A DNA stretch of 64,000 nucleotides. It comes from Streptomyces olivoverticillatus (GTDB lineage Bacteria > Actinomycetota > Actinomycetes > Streptomycetales > Streptomycetaceae). Position numbers and translations under genes: made by a program. The stretch's first letter is position 1. Every line of letters begins with the position of its first letter. Of the stretch, positions 1-10,559 are shown piece by piece. The stretch covers positions 496,001 to 560,000 of the forward strand of contig NZ_JACHJH010000004.1 in NCBI RefSeq assembly GCF_014203555.1, written 5' to 3'. The notes under the pieces were generated by a model that saw only the letters and a program-made list of their open reading frames with translations, did no database searches and was not told the origin of the DNA.

Positions 1-10
1 GGGGAAACCC

Positions 11-706
11 ATGACGAGCACATACGGCCGCGAAGCCGGACGCAGCGCCGAGATCACCGCGGAGGGGCTGCCCGAGTGGCTGGCACCGGTCGAGCGTGCC
101 GCGCGCACCATCGAGCCGCACCAGCTCAGCCGCTTTCTGCCGCCCAAGGAGGGCGGGCGGCAGTCGGCCGTGCTCATCCTCTTCGGAGAGGGCGAGCGGG
201 GGCCGGAGCTGCTGCTCCTGGAGCGCGCGGGGACGCTGCGCTCGCACGCCGGCCAGCCTTCCTTCCCCGGCGGCGCGCTCGACCCCGAGGACGGCGATCC
301 GGAAGGTGACGGTCCGGTGCGGGCCGCACTGCGCGAGGCCGAGGAGGAGACCGGAGTCGACCCCTCCGGGGTCCAGGTCTTCGGTGTGCTGCCCCGGCTC
401 TACATCCCGGTGAGCCGCTTCGTGGTGACGCCGGTGCTCGGCTGGTGGCGCGAGACCAGCCCGGTCGCCGCCGTGGACCGCGGGGAGACGGCCAGGGTCT
501 TCACCGTCCCGGTGGCCGAGCTGACCGACCCGGAGAACCGGGCGATGGCCGTCCACCCGAGCGGCCACGAGGGCCCGGCCTTCCGCGTGGGCGAGGCCCT
601 GGTGTGGGGTTTCACCGCCGGAGTCATCGACCGGATCGTGCACTACGCGGGCTGGGAGCGGCCGTGGGACCGGGAGCGGCTGGTCCCGCTGGACTGGCGT
701 GCCTGA
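11..706 (+). CDS. NUDIX hydrolase, CoA-pyrophosphatase type
   Basis: A 231-residue cytosolic protein expected to cleave CoA or CoA derivatives to 3',5'-ADP and phosphopantetheine. The stretch LLLERAGTLRSHAGQPSFPGG fits the extra signature of the CoA-pyrophosphatase subgroup (an R...R...G...FPGG pattern just before the Nudix box). The Nudix box itself follows, with ALREAEEETGV supplying the metal-binding glutamates. The spacing between GG and the REAEEETG part is a few residues longer than the strict Nudix consensus. The ATG at 11 is taken as the start; only 10 bases precede it, so an upstream start cannot be excluded. A separate serine-protease gene follows after 156 bp. Family assignment is secure; the exact substrate is inferred from the motif. 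Confidence 0.85.
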   Translation: MTSTYGREAGRSAEITAEGLPEWLAPVERAARTIEPHQLSRFLPPKEGGRQSAVLILFGEGERGPELLLLERAGTLRSHAGQPSFPGGALDPEDGDPEGDGPVRAALREAEEETGVDPSGVQVFGVLPRLYIPVSRFVVTPVLGWWRETSPVAAVDRGETARVFTVPVAELTDPENRAMAVHPSGHEGPAFRVGEALVWGFTAGVIDRIVHYAGWERPWDRERLVPLDWRA

Positions 707-862
707 CGGGCATGAGACGGTGGCCTCCGAGCTGACTGATCACGCGGACCTCGTCGGCGCGACCGGCCGTGCCGGACGCGCCGTGCGCCGCCGGTCCGGC
801 CGCGACGCCGATCAGAAGCCGACGACGACACCGCCGACAACTGCAATGCGAGGCATCTTTCG

Positions 863-2059
863 GTGAACGTGCTGGACATCGTGCTGCTGATCGCCGCCGT
901 GTGGTTCGCGCTCGTCGGCTACCGCCAGGGTTTCGTCGTCGGCGTGCTCTCGGTGATCGGATTCCTCGGCGGCGGTCTCGCCGCGGTCTATGCGCTCCCC
1001 GCGATCTGGGACAGCACCACCGGCGGGTCCCGTCCCGGCACCCTGGCCGCCATCCTGGGCGTCGCCATCGTCATCGTCTGCGCCTCCGTCGGCCAGGCCG
1101 CCACCACCCACCTGGGCAACAAGCTGCGGCGCCACATCACCTGGTCACCGGCGCGCGCCCTGGACGCCACGGGCGGCGCCCTGGTCAACGTCGTCGCGAT
1201 GCTGCTGGTCGCCTGGCTGATCGGCTCCGCCCTCGCCGGCACGTCCCTGCCCACGCTCGGCAAGGAGGTGCGCGGCTCCAAGGTGCTGCTGGGGGTCGCA
1301 CGGGTGGTCCCGCCGCAGGCCAACACCTGGTTCGCCGATTTCAGCACCGTCCTCGCGCAGAACGGCTTCCCACAGGTCTTCGCGCCCTTTTCCACCGAGC
1401 CGATCACCTCGGTGCCCGCCCCCGACCCGCGCCTTGCGGGCAGCCCGGTCGCCCACTCCGCCCAGCGCAGCATCGTCAAGGTGGTCGGCAACGCCCCCAG
1501 CTGCGGCAAGGTCCTCGAGGGCACCGGCTTCGTCTTCGCGCCGCACCGGGTCATGACCAACGCACACGTCGTCGGCGGTGTCGACGAGCCGACCGTGCAG
1601 ATCGGCGGCCAGGGCCGGCTCCACGACGCCCGCGTCGTGCTCTACGACTGGAAGCGCGACATCGCCGTCCTGGACGTGCCGTCCCTGGACGCGCCGGTGC
1701 TGAGCTTCGCCGGGGGAGCGGACAGCGGCAAGAGCGCCATCGTGGCCGGATTCCCCGAGAACGGCTCGTACGACGTACGCGCGGCCCGGATCCGCAGCCG
1801 GGTGGAGGCCAACGGCCCGGACATCTACCACCGTGGCAACGTCCGCCGCGACGTCTACTCGCTCTACGCCACCGTGCGGCAGGGCAACTCCGGAGGCCCG
1901 CTGCTCACGCCCGACGGCGAGGTCTACGGCGTGGTCTTCGCCAAGTCGCTGGACGACGCCGACACCGGCTACGCACTCACGGCCGACGAAGTCCGCCAGG
2001 ACGCCGTGGACGGCCGTACGGCCACCAGCAGGGTCAACACCCAAGGGTGCGCCCTGTGA
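863..2059 (+). CDS. MarP-like membrane serine protease (CvpA + trypsin-like domain)
   Basis: A 398-residue protein starting at GTG 863. The first ~165 residues hold four hydrophobic segments of the CvpA/colicin-V-production type. The C-terminal half is a trypsin-like protease with a visible triad: His235 in TNAHVV, Asp266 in RDIAVLD and Ser343 in QGNSGGP. This is the architecture of mycobacterial MarP (Rv3671c), a periplasmic-side protease needed for acid and oxidative stress resistance. Two cysteines (in SCGK, and the CAL end) may form the disulfide that controls MarP, by analogy only. The in-frame upstream extension is an arginine-rich frame artefact and was not used. Confidence 0.88.
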   Translation: MNVLDIVLLIAAVWFALVGYRQGFVVGVLSVIGFLGGGLAAVYALPAIWDSTTGGSRPGTLAAILGVAIVIVCASVGQAATTHLGNKLRRHITWSPARALDATGGALVNVVAMLLVAWLIGSALAGTSLPTLGKEVRGSKVLLGVARVVPPQANTWFADFSTVLAQNGFPQVFAPFSTEPITSVPAPDPRLAGSPVAHSAQRSIVKVVGNAPSCGKVLEGTGFVFAPHRVMTNAHVVGGVDEPTVQIGGQGRLHDARVVLYDWKRDIAVLDVPSLDAPVLSFAGGADSGKSAIVAGFPENGSYDVRAARIRSRVEANGPDIYHRGNVRRDVYSLYATVRQGNSGGPLLTPDGEVYGVVFAKSLDDADTGYALTADEVRQDAVDGRTATSRVNTQGCAL

Positions 2060-2161
2060 GCCTGCCCAGCGCACGCTGGAGGCCCTGGCGGGCCGTACAG
2101 GCCGCCAGGGCTGTGGGTTGATCGGACTGATCAGGCTGTACGGGCGCCAGGCCCGGTGCGG

Positions 2162-2368
2162 TCAGCGGCCGCGGGGGTGGCGCAGCCGCGCCGACACCCA
2201 GCGGGCGCGGCGCCGGATGATGCGCGGAATGCCGATGCGGGGATCGTGCACGGCCTCCGGCCGCGGTACGCCTCGCTCGGATACGTGCACAGCCAGTGCG
2301 GCATCGCCCTCGGTGCCGTGCTCCTGTGTCACGTCGGTCACGTCACGGTAGTCGTGCGTCCAGCCCAT
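2162..2368 (-). CDS. small basic protein of unknown function
   Basis: A 68-residue ORF starting MGWTHDYRDVTDVTQEHGTE and ending in an arginine-rich tail (IIRRRARWVSARLRHPRGR). I know no function. I keep it because codon use and third-position GC look coding, and because small proteins with a similar MGWTHDY start occur next to these genes in Streptomyces as far as I recall. A longer start at 2392 exists but adds residues with no coding character. It lies downstream of the epoxide-hydrolase-like gene on the same strand. Confidence 0.5.
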   Translation of the reverse strand: MGWTHDYRDVTDVTQEHGTEGDAALAVHVSERGVPRPEAVHDPRIGIPRIIRRRARWVSARLRHPRGR

Positions 2369-2510
2369 ACCAAAAGCTCTGCCCGGGGCCAAAGGTCGGT
2401 AATCGCCTGTGGGTCCGGCAATTGGCCTATGCGCGGGGCAATTGGCCGTTCGAGTGGACGAACATTCTTGCGAGGGCGCCGGCTGTGGCCCGGCACGCCC
2501 GCTCCGCCGG

Positions 2511-3527
2511 TTACCGGCGGTCCGGCTCGGTGTCCTTGAGCCAGCCGGTCAGCTCCGCGGAGAACGCGTCGGGGTCCTCCTCGTGCGGGAAGTGCCCCAG
2601 CCCCTCGAAGAGCCGCCAGCGGTACGGCGCCTCCACATATTCGCCCGATCCCGCCGCGCTGCGCGTGCGCATCACCGGATCGAGGGACCCGTGTACATGC
2701 AGCGTCGGCACCCGCACCGGCCGCTTCATCCGGCGGTTGAACTGGATGCCGTCGGGGCGCGCCATCGACCGGACCATCCACCGGTAGGGCTCGATCGAGC
2801 AGTGCGCGGTGGAGGGGATCGACATCGCCCGCCGGTAGACGTCGACCGTCTCGTCGTCGGGCAGCCGGGGGCCGGACCAGTCGCGGATCAGGCGCCCGAC
2901 GAGCGCTGCGTCGTCCGCGACCAGCCGCCGCTCGGGCAGCCACGGCTGCTGGAAGCCCCAGATGTGCGAGCCGGCCGCGCTCTGCTTGACGTCGGCGAGC
3001 ATGGCCGACCGCCAGCGGCGTGGGTGCGGCATGGAGGAGACGACGAGCCGGCGCACCAGCTTGGGCCGCATCACGGCCGCGGTCCAGGCCAGGTATCCGC
3101 CGAGGTCGTGCCCGACGAGCGCGGCGTCCGGCTCGCCCAGGGAACGGATCACTCCGGTGATGTCGAGCGCGAGGTTCGCCGGGTCGTAGCCCCGGGGCGT
3201 ACGGTCGCTGCCGCCCACCCCGCGCAGGTCCATCGCCACGGCCCGGAAGCCGGCCTCGGCGAGCGCGGGCAGCTGGTGCCGCCACGTCCACCAGAACTGC
3301 GGAAAGCCGTGCAGGAGCAGTACCAGCGGCCCCTCGCCCATCTCGGCGATATGGAACCGCGCCCCGTTGGCGGCCACGTCCCGGTGTGTCCACGGGCCTT
3401 CCGGTCGTACGACCGCGGTGGCCGGAATGCCCGAGAACGGTGTGGCGGACGGGACGGCTGGATCGGACGGACCGGGCATGCCGGAGCCGGGGGACGCGGG
3501 CGCTGCGGGGGTATCGGGCACCGTCAT
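2511..3527 (-). CDS. alpha/beta hydrolase, epoxide-hydrolase-like
   Basis: A 338-residue protein, starting MTVPDTPAAP. HGFPQFWWTW supplies the HGxP oxyanion motif. The nucleophile elbow is VGHDLGG, with Asp rather than Ser as nucleophile, which points to epoxide hydrolase or haloalkane dehalogenase chemistry. GLGHFPHEE near the end supplies the catalytic His. The start ATG overlaps the stop of the upstream holin-family gene (ATGA, 3524-3527), so the two are probably translationally coupled. The much longer open frame running upstream to 4109 is a frame artefact across the holin gene. The substrate is unknown. Confidence 0.85.
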   Translation of the reverse strand: MTVPDTPAAPASPGSGMPGPSDPAVPSATPFSGIPATAVVRPEGPWTHRDVAANGARFHIAEMGEGPLVLLLHGFPQFWWTWRHQLPALAEAGFRAVAMDLRGVGGSDRTPRGYDPANLALDITGVIRSLGEPDAALVGHDLGGYLAWTAAVMRPKLVRRLVVSSMPHPRRWRSAMLADVKQSAAGSHIWGFQQPWLPERRLVADDAALVGRLIRDWSGPRLPDDETVDVYRRAMSIPSTAHCSIEPYRWMVRSMARPDGIQFNRRMKRPVRVPTLHVHGSLDPVMRTRSAAGSGEYVEAPYRWRLFEGLGHFPHEEDPDAFSAELTGWLKDTEPDRR

Positions 3528-3982
3528 ACGGATGAGCGTGTCACAGTTGCGTCCGTCTGGCTCGGCTCCGCCAGAGACCGCGGGTGCGGCTTGACGGTGC
3601 CGAGGACAGCCGCCGTCTCCTTGGCGGACGCGATGCTCTTCTCGGGCTTCTTGATCTTCTTGAACTTGGCCACGGCCATCAGCCCCAGCACCGCCGCGAC
3701 CAGCAGGAACGAGGCGCCGGTGATGAGGAAGGACCAGGCGAGACCCAGTCCGAGGTTGTGGATCCCGTACGCGGCCGCGAAGCTCAGCACCGGCAGCGAG
3801 AACAGGGCCAGCGTGCCCGCCGCGGCGATCGCGCCACCGCCGATGCCGAGCCGCCGGGCGTCCTGCCGCAGTTCGGCCTTGGCCAGCGCGATCTCGTCGT
3901 GCACCAGCGCGGACAGCTCGGTGGTGGCCGTCGCCACCAGCTGGCCGAGGCTGCGGTTCGCACCGTCGTCGGCTGCGCTCAT
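3524..3982 (-). CDS. phage-holin-family (Phage_holin_3_6 type) membrane protein
   Basis: A 152-residue protein. An N-terminal amphipathic region (LVHDEIALAKAELRQDARRLG) is followed by two strongly hydrophobic segments, a layout typical of the actinobacterial Phage_holin_3_6/DUF1469 family found next to core metabolic genes rather than in prophages. The start at 3982 is chosen over an in-frame ATG at 4003 because AGGGAG lies about 6 nt upstream. Its stop overlaps the start of the hydrolase downstream, and nhaA lies upstream on the same strand, so the three may form one unit. There is no prophage context, and the name should not be read as lysis function. Confidence 0.75.
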   Translation of the reverse strand: MSAADDGANRSLGQLVATATTELSALVHDEIALAKAELRQDARRLGIGGGAIAAAGTLALFSLPVLSFAAAYGIHNLGLGLAWSFLITGASFLLVAAVLGLMAVAKFKKIKKPEKSIASAKETAAVLGTVKPHPRSLAEPSQTDATVTRSSV

Positions 3983-4095
3983 CGGCTGCTCCCTCATCGT
4001 CATCGTCTTCGTCGTCCCCGGGTCGTGGCCTGGGCTTCGCCCGGTCCGCCCGCAGCGGTCCCGCCGTGGTCCCGCAGTAGGTAAAGACTCTCAGA

Positions 4096-5493
4096 TCATG
4101 CCGGACCATCGTCGTCGGTGGTGCGTGCGGAGGCCACTTCCGCCAGCTTGCGGTGGGCGGCCGCCTTCGCCTCGTGAATGGCCGCCATGCGCAGGTGGTA
4201 CTCGGGGTTGTCCTGCTCGTAGATGTCCGGGATGCCGTCCTCGTCCTCGTCCCGGTCCTCGTCCGCGCAGAGCTTCTTGTACTTGTTGTCGCGCAGCTTG
4301 AGCAGGGTGCTGGCCAGGACCGCCGCTATCAGCGATCCGACCAGGACGGCGGCCTTGACCTCGTCGGCGAGGAGCGGGTTGTCGTCGAAGGCGAGCTCGC
4401 CGATGAGCAGGGAGACCGTGAAGCCGATCCCGGCCAGGGTGGCCACGGCCAGCACGTCCGGCCATTTGAGGTCGGGGTTGAGCTCGGCCTTGGTGAACCG
4501 TGCCGCAGTCCATGTGCCGCCGAAGACGCCGATCGCCTTGCCGAGCACCAGACCGAGGACCACGCCGAGCGTTTCCGGCCTGTTGAACACGTCCGACAGC
4601 GCTCCGCCGGAGATCGTGACGCCCGCCGAGAGGAGTGCGAACAGCGGCACGGCCAGGCCCGCTGACAGGGGGCGCACCAGGTGCTCGATGTGCTCGCCGG
4701 GCGAGTGGTCCTCGTCGTCGTGGCGGGTGCAGCGCAGCATCAGGCCCATGGCGACGCCCGCGATGGTGGCGTGGACGCCGCTGTTGTACATCAGCGCCCA
4801 GTTGACGACGGCCAGCGGCACGTAGACGTACCAGCCGCGGACGCCCTTGCGCAGCAGCAGCCAGAAGACGGCCAGGCCGAGCACGGCGAAGCCCAGGGCG
4901 GCGAAGTTGAGCTTCGAGGTGAAGAAGATCGCGATGATCAGGATCGCGAAGAGGTCGTCGACGACGGCGAGGGTGAGCAGGAAGGCGCGCAGCGCCGACG
5001 GCAGGGCGGTGCCGATGACGGCGAGGACGGCCAGCGCGAAGGCGATGTCGGTGGCGGTGGGCACGGCCCAGCCGCCCAGTGAGCCGCCGCCGCTCGACGC
5101 GGTCGTGACGTAGACGAGCGCGGGTACGGCCATGCCGCAGACCGCGGCGACGACGGGGAGGATCGCGGCCTTGGGGTCGCGCAGCTCGCCTGCGACCAGC
5201 TCGCGCTTGAGCTCGATGCCGGCGACGAAGAAGAAGACGGCGAGCAGGCCGTCGGCCGCCCAGTGCTGGAGGGAGAGGTGGAGGCCGAGGGTGCCCGGGC
5301 CGAGGTGGAAGGAGCGGACGGACTCGTAGCCGTCGCGCAGTGGGGTGTTGGCCCAGATCAGGGCGGCGACGGCTGCCGCGAGCAGGAGGACGCCGCCCAC
5401 GGTCTCGGTGCGCAGCGCGTCCGCGAGGTAGTTCCGCTCGGGCAGGGGCAGCCTGCCGAGGAAGACGGAACGGCGGTTCTTGGGCGCGGCCAC
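4096..5493 (-). CDS. nhaA: Na+/H+ antiporter NhaA
   Basis: A 465-residue inner-membrane antiporter exchanging cytosolic Na+ or Li+ for external H+. Diagnostic NhaA stretches are FFFVAGIELKRELVAGEL, AVPTATDIAFALAVL and VVDDLFAILIIA, the last carrying the paired aspartates of the ion-binding site. The GTG at 5493 is preferred because AGGAGG (complement of 5503-5508) lies 9 nt upstream; the frame stays open to 5541. Unusually, the C-terminus beyond the last membrane helix is a ~55-residue acidic tail containing DRDEDEDGIPDIYEQDNPEY, which resembles a thrombospondin-type-3/EF-hand calcium loop. Ion transport is well supported; calcium sensing is only a suggestion. Confidence 0.93.
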   Translation of the reverse strand: MAAPKNRRSVFLGRLPLPERNYLADALRTETVGGVLLLAAAVAALIWANTPLRDGYESVRSFHLGPGTLGLHLSLQHWAADGLLAVFFFVAGIELKRELVAGELRDPKAAILPVVAAVCGMAVPALVYVTTASSGGGSLGGWAVPTATDIAFALAVLAVIGTALPSALRAFLLTLAVVDDLFAILIIAIFFTSKLNFAALGFAVLGLAVFWLLLRKGVRGWYVYVPLAVVNWALMYNSGVHATIAGVAMGLMLRCTRHDDEDHSPGEHIEHLVRPLSAGLAVPLFALLSAGVTISGGALSDVFNRPETLGVVLGLVLGKAIGVFGGTWTAARFTKAELNPDLKWPDVLAVATLAGIGFTVSLLIGELAFDDNPLLADEVKAAVLVGSLIAAVLASTLLKLRDNKYKKLCADEDRDEDEDGIPDIYEQDNPEYHLRMAAIHEAKAAAHRKLAEVASARTTDDDGPA

Positions 5494-5629
5494 GGTGGTG
5501 GACCTCCTGGGTCGGCGTCGACTGACTACACGTGCGGACACGTGTGGTGTGTGCCGACCAGACTTCCCGGCGCGCCTTTGATTCTTGTCGCGTTTTTTAC
5601 GCGACCTGTACTCACCTTAGCCGGAAAGA

Positions 5630-5666
5630 GTGAGGGGCACCCGGTCGTGGACCGGGTGCCCCTCAC
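5630..5666 (-). terminator. strong hairpin downstream of acs
   Basis: A perfect 17-bp inverted repeat, arms 5630-5646 and 5650-5666, with a 3-nt loop. It lies about 30 bp past the acs stop, so it is probably the acs transcription terminator, of the GC-rich, T-tract-poor kind common in Streptomyces. Confidence 0.85.
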
Positions 5667-5695
5667 ATGCCAGGGCTCGGGTGGCCCCGGCGGGG

Positions 5696-7672
<1,977 letters not shown>

Positions 7673-7843
7673 GACATCTCCCATTCCCAGGGGTCCCGTT
7701 GCGTCCCGTCCCTAGCTCATCAGCCCGGGGCACACCCTGACAAGGGCTGTGGACAAATAATGGTTTAGACCTGTCCGGTCGTGTGGCACATCTGATCAGT
7801 CGAGGTCAGACGGGGTGCGGGGGCAGGGGAGGGGCTCATGGGG

Positions 7844-10237
7844 TCAGACGGCGTCGAGCACCTCCGGACGGACCGCGGTGAAGGTGCGGGACCGCTGGTC
7901 CAGGACGTAGGCCTGGGCCTCGGCGACATGGAAGTACATCCCCTGCAGGTGCAGTGACCCTTCGGCCGCGCGCCGGGCGACGCACGGGTGCGCCATCAGG
8001 TGATCGAGCTGCTGCACCACATTGACGAGCGCCAGCCGCTCGACGTCGTCGGCCACGGGCCGCTCGGCGAGCGCCACCTCGCCCCGGCCGAGCCGCCCGA
8101 TGTACTGCATACGGGCCAGGCTCGGGCGCCCGTGCCGAAGCCAGCGCGAGAGAGGGGTCTGGGCGCCGGAGGGGTCCGTACGGCCCGTGGGCCCGGCGGG
8201 ACGGGGGGATTCTGCGCTGCTGAGCAGGGCCTGCATGGCTCCGCAGCCGGAGTGCCCGCATACGGTGATGCTGCCCACCTTGAGCACTTCGACGGCGTAC
8301 TCCACGGCGGCGCCGACCGAGTCGCAGCTTCCGTCGGAGCCGGGCGGCGGCATCAGATTGCCCACATTGCGCACGGTGAACAGGTCACCCGGGCCACTGG
8401 AGGTGATCATGCTGGTCACCAGGCGGGAGTCGGCGCAGGTCAGGAAGAGCTGGCTGGGGCGCTGGCCTTCGCGGGCGAGCCGGGCGAGTTCGTCGCGGAC
8501 GAGCGGTGCGGTGTTGCGCTGGAAGGCGCTGACACCGCCGAGGAGTTGGCGCTCCCCGCCTGCCTCGGCGGAGGAGTCGACGGTGACGGGCGGACGGGTG
8601 CAGTGGTGGTTGCGCCAGGGGGTCCAGGGGCGGCAGCTGTGGGCGGCGGCGGCGGGCTCGGCGAGCGGGCGGCCGTAGCGGCCTTGGAGCACGACGTGAC
8701 CCCCGGCCGTGCGATGGGCGTTGGACCAGGTCTGCAAGGTGTCGTAGGCGGCGTGGTCCATGAAGGAGCCGCCCACCTCGATCACCACGCTCGCTCTGTC
8801 CGGCAGTTGGGCGAGGGCCCGGCTGAGTCTGGGCACGGCGAAGAACGTCAACTGGCCGTTGATCCGCACCCGATGGCCGCTCTCCTCGGGCGTGACCGTA
8901 ATGCTGGTGTGGGTGATCCGCCGCAGTGACAGAAGCGCGGCGATGGCAACACTCACGGCGACCCCTTGTAGTACACCGAGCAGCACCACAGAGGCGAGCG
9001 TGGCCGCGTACATCGGGAACTCCCGGTGCCGCCGCACATGCTTGATATGGGCGAAGCCCGCCATCCTCACGCCCACGAACATGATCAGAGCGGCGAGGGC
9101 GGCCAGGGGGATCAGCTCGAGGACCGCCGTGAGCAGGCCCGCGCAGACCAGGACCCATGCACCGTGCAGCACCGCCGACTTGTTGCGCGAGGCGGCCGCC
9201 TCCGTGGCGGCGTCGGCCGGGCCCCGTGGGGCGCCTCTGGCTAGCGGCAGCCCGCCCAGCAGGCCGGAGAGCACAGGGACGGCTCTCCGCCCGTCCTCGT
9301 CTTCGGCCGGCTCGTTGCCCGGCCGCCCAGCCTCCGCTGCCGCTCCTGCCCGGTGCGCTTCTCCTTCCCGGGCATCCGGCCGTTCGGCCTTCAGTCGCTC
9401 CATGGCCACGGCGGAGAGCAGCGATTCCATGCTTGCGACGAGGGTGACCGTCAGAACGGCCGCGAAAATCCCGAGCACCGGCCCGTCCGGCAGCGCAGGC
9501 AAGGCCTCCATCTCCCACTGGGGAAGGGAAACACGCGGCACTTCCAGGGTGAGACCCGCGCCGATGGCGACACCCAGCGCGGCCAGCGGCGCCGGGAGCC
9601 TGCGGGCCCACCGTCCGGCCCGGCCCGGCAGGCGCGGCCAAGCGGCCAGCACTGCCATGGTGATCGCGCCGATGAGCAGCGCCGGCGGATACGGATGAGC
9701 GAGCTCTGAGGGAAGCGCCGCCAGATTCTCCAGCGTGGAGCGGTCCGGGCTTTCGCCGAGGACGACGTGCAACTGGCCGAGCGCGATGGTGATGCCGATT
9801 CCCGCGAGCAGTCCGTGCACCAGGGCGGGACTGATGGCCAGAGCGGCACGGGCCACACGTGCTGCGCCGAGAGCGAGTTGAGCCAGCCCGGCGAGCGCGG
9901 TGATCGCACAAGTGGCTCGCCAGCCATACCGCTGCACCAGCTCCGCGGACACCATCACCAGGCCGATGGCAGCCCCGCTGACCTGGAGCGGCGCACCCCC
10001 CAGCACCCCCGCCACGATGCCTCCGACCGCGGCCGCGACCAGCCCCGACTGGAGCGGTGCGCCGGTGGCGAGAGCGATGCCCAGGGAGAGGGGGACGGCG
10101 ATCAGAAAGATGACGAGGGAGGCGGACAGATCGCGGCGCCATGTGGAGCGGGAGGCATGGCCCGGCTTCTGGGAATCGCCGTTGTGCCCTCGCGGTGCCT
10201 GGGGCGGAAGGGTCGTCTGAGGCGGCTGAGAGTGCAT
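7844..10237 (-). CDS. SulP anion transporter fused to beta-carbonic anhydrase
   Basis: A 797-residue fusion. Residues ~40-450 form the multi-helix SulP transporter, starting in WRRDLSASLVIFLIAVPLSLG. A short STAS-like segment (VRINGQLTFFAVPRLSRAL) follows. The last ~230 residues are a beta-carbonic anhydrase with the zinc ligands Cys601, His662 and Cys665 and the Asp603-Arg605 dyad all present (CADSR, GHSGCG). This suggests bicarbonate uptake directly linked to CO2/bicarbonate interconversion at the membrane. The central loop between transporter helices carries a low-complexity Glu/Arg/Ala insert. The open frame continues upstream to 10723, but coding character begins at MHSQPPQ (10237). Confidence 0.9.
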   Translation of the reverse strand: MHSQPPQTTLPPQAPRGHNGDSQKPGHASRSTWRRDLSASLVIFLIAVPLSLGIALATGAPLQSGLVAAAVGGIVAGVLGGAPLQVSGAAIGLVMVSAELVQRYGWRATCAITALAGLAQLALGAARVARAALAISPALVHGLLAGIGITIALGQLHVVLGESPDRSTLENLAALPSELAHPYPPALLIGAITMAVLAAWPRLPGRAGRWARRLPAPLAALGVAIGAGLTLEVPRVSLPQWEMEALPALPDGPVLGIFAAVLTVTLVASMESLLSAVAMERLKAERPDAREGEAHRAGAAAEAGRPGNEPAEDEDGRRAVPVLSGLLGGLPLARGAPRGPADAATEAAASRNKSAVLHGAWVLVCAGLLTAVLELIPLAALAALIMFVGVRMAGFAHIKHVRRHREFPMYAATLASVVLLGVLQGVAVSVAIAALLSLRRITHTSITVTPEESGHRVRINGQLTFFAVPRLSRALAQLPDRASVVIEVGGSFMDHAAYDTLQTWSNAHRTAGGHVVLQGRYGRPLAEPAAAAHSCRPWTPWRNHHCTRPPVTVDSSAEAGGERQLLGGVSAFQRNTAPLVRDELARLAREGQRPSQLFLTCADSRLVTSMITSSGPGDLFTVRNVGNLMPPPGSDGSCDSVGAAVEYAVEVLKVGSITVCGHSGCGAMQALLSSAESPRPAGPTGRTDPSGAQTPLSRWLRHGRPSLARMQYIGRLGRGEVALAERPVADDVERLALVNVVQQLDHLMAHPCVARRAAEGSLHLQGMYFHVAEAQAYVLDQRSRTFTAVRPEVLDAV

Positions 10238-10559
10238 GGACGTTCCCGTCTTCGTCGGGGCGGCGCGGTCGCGTGAGGCGCGGCCGTGGTCACGGCGGGC
10301 AGCGGGGAAGGCCGCTGCGATGGCGGGGGCTTTCTCAACTCTGAGTAAATGAATCGTAATGGAGAGTAAAGGCGAGAGGAAGGGTCGGTCGGGCGATGTG
10401 CCCCACCTTCCCTCCATCGGGTGAATGTGTACTTTTATCGGCTCGTCGTACTTATTTTTCGATTTCGTTCGTGCGACGTTGGCGTCGCCGAACGCTTGAT
10501 CGCCGGATCCGTCGACGGCCCGGCCGGTCGGCTGATCGAGTCGAAGAACGAGGTGGCTG
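10238..10559. promoter_or_regulatory. divergent intergenic region, locally AT-rich
   Basis: These 322 bp separate the divergent SulP-carbonic anhydrase and lipoprotein genes. The stretch ~10331-10470 is much richer in A/T than its surroundings, as expected for two divergent promoters. I could not assign convincing -35/-10 pairs or an operator. No small ORF is convincing. Confidence 0.5.

Noticed and set aside
3524..3982. Holin-family gene as a sign of a prophage
   Set aside because: No phage structural, integrase or lysis genes are nearby, and this holin family is a common chromosomal membrane protein in actinobacteria.
2511..4109. 532-codon frame joining the hydrolase to upstream sequence
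   Set aside because: The N-terminal third is an out-of-frame reading of the holin-family gene; the real start is ATG 3527.
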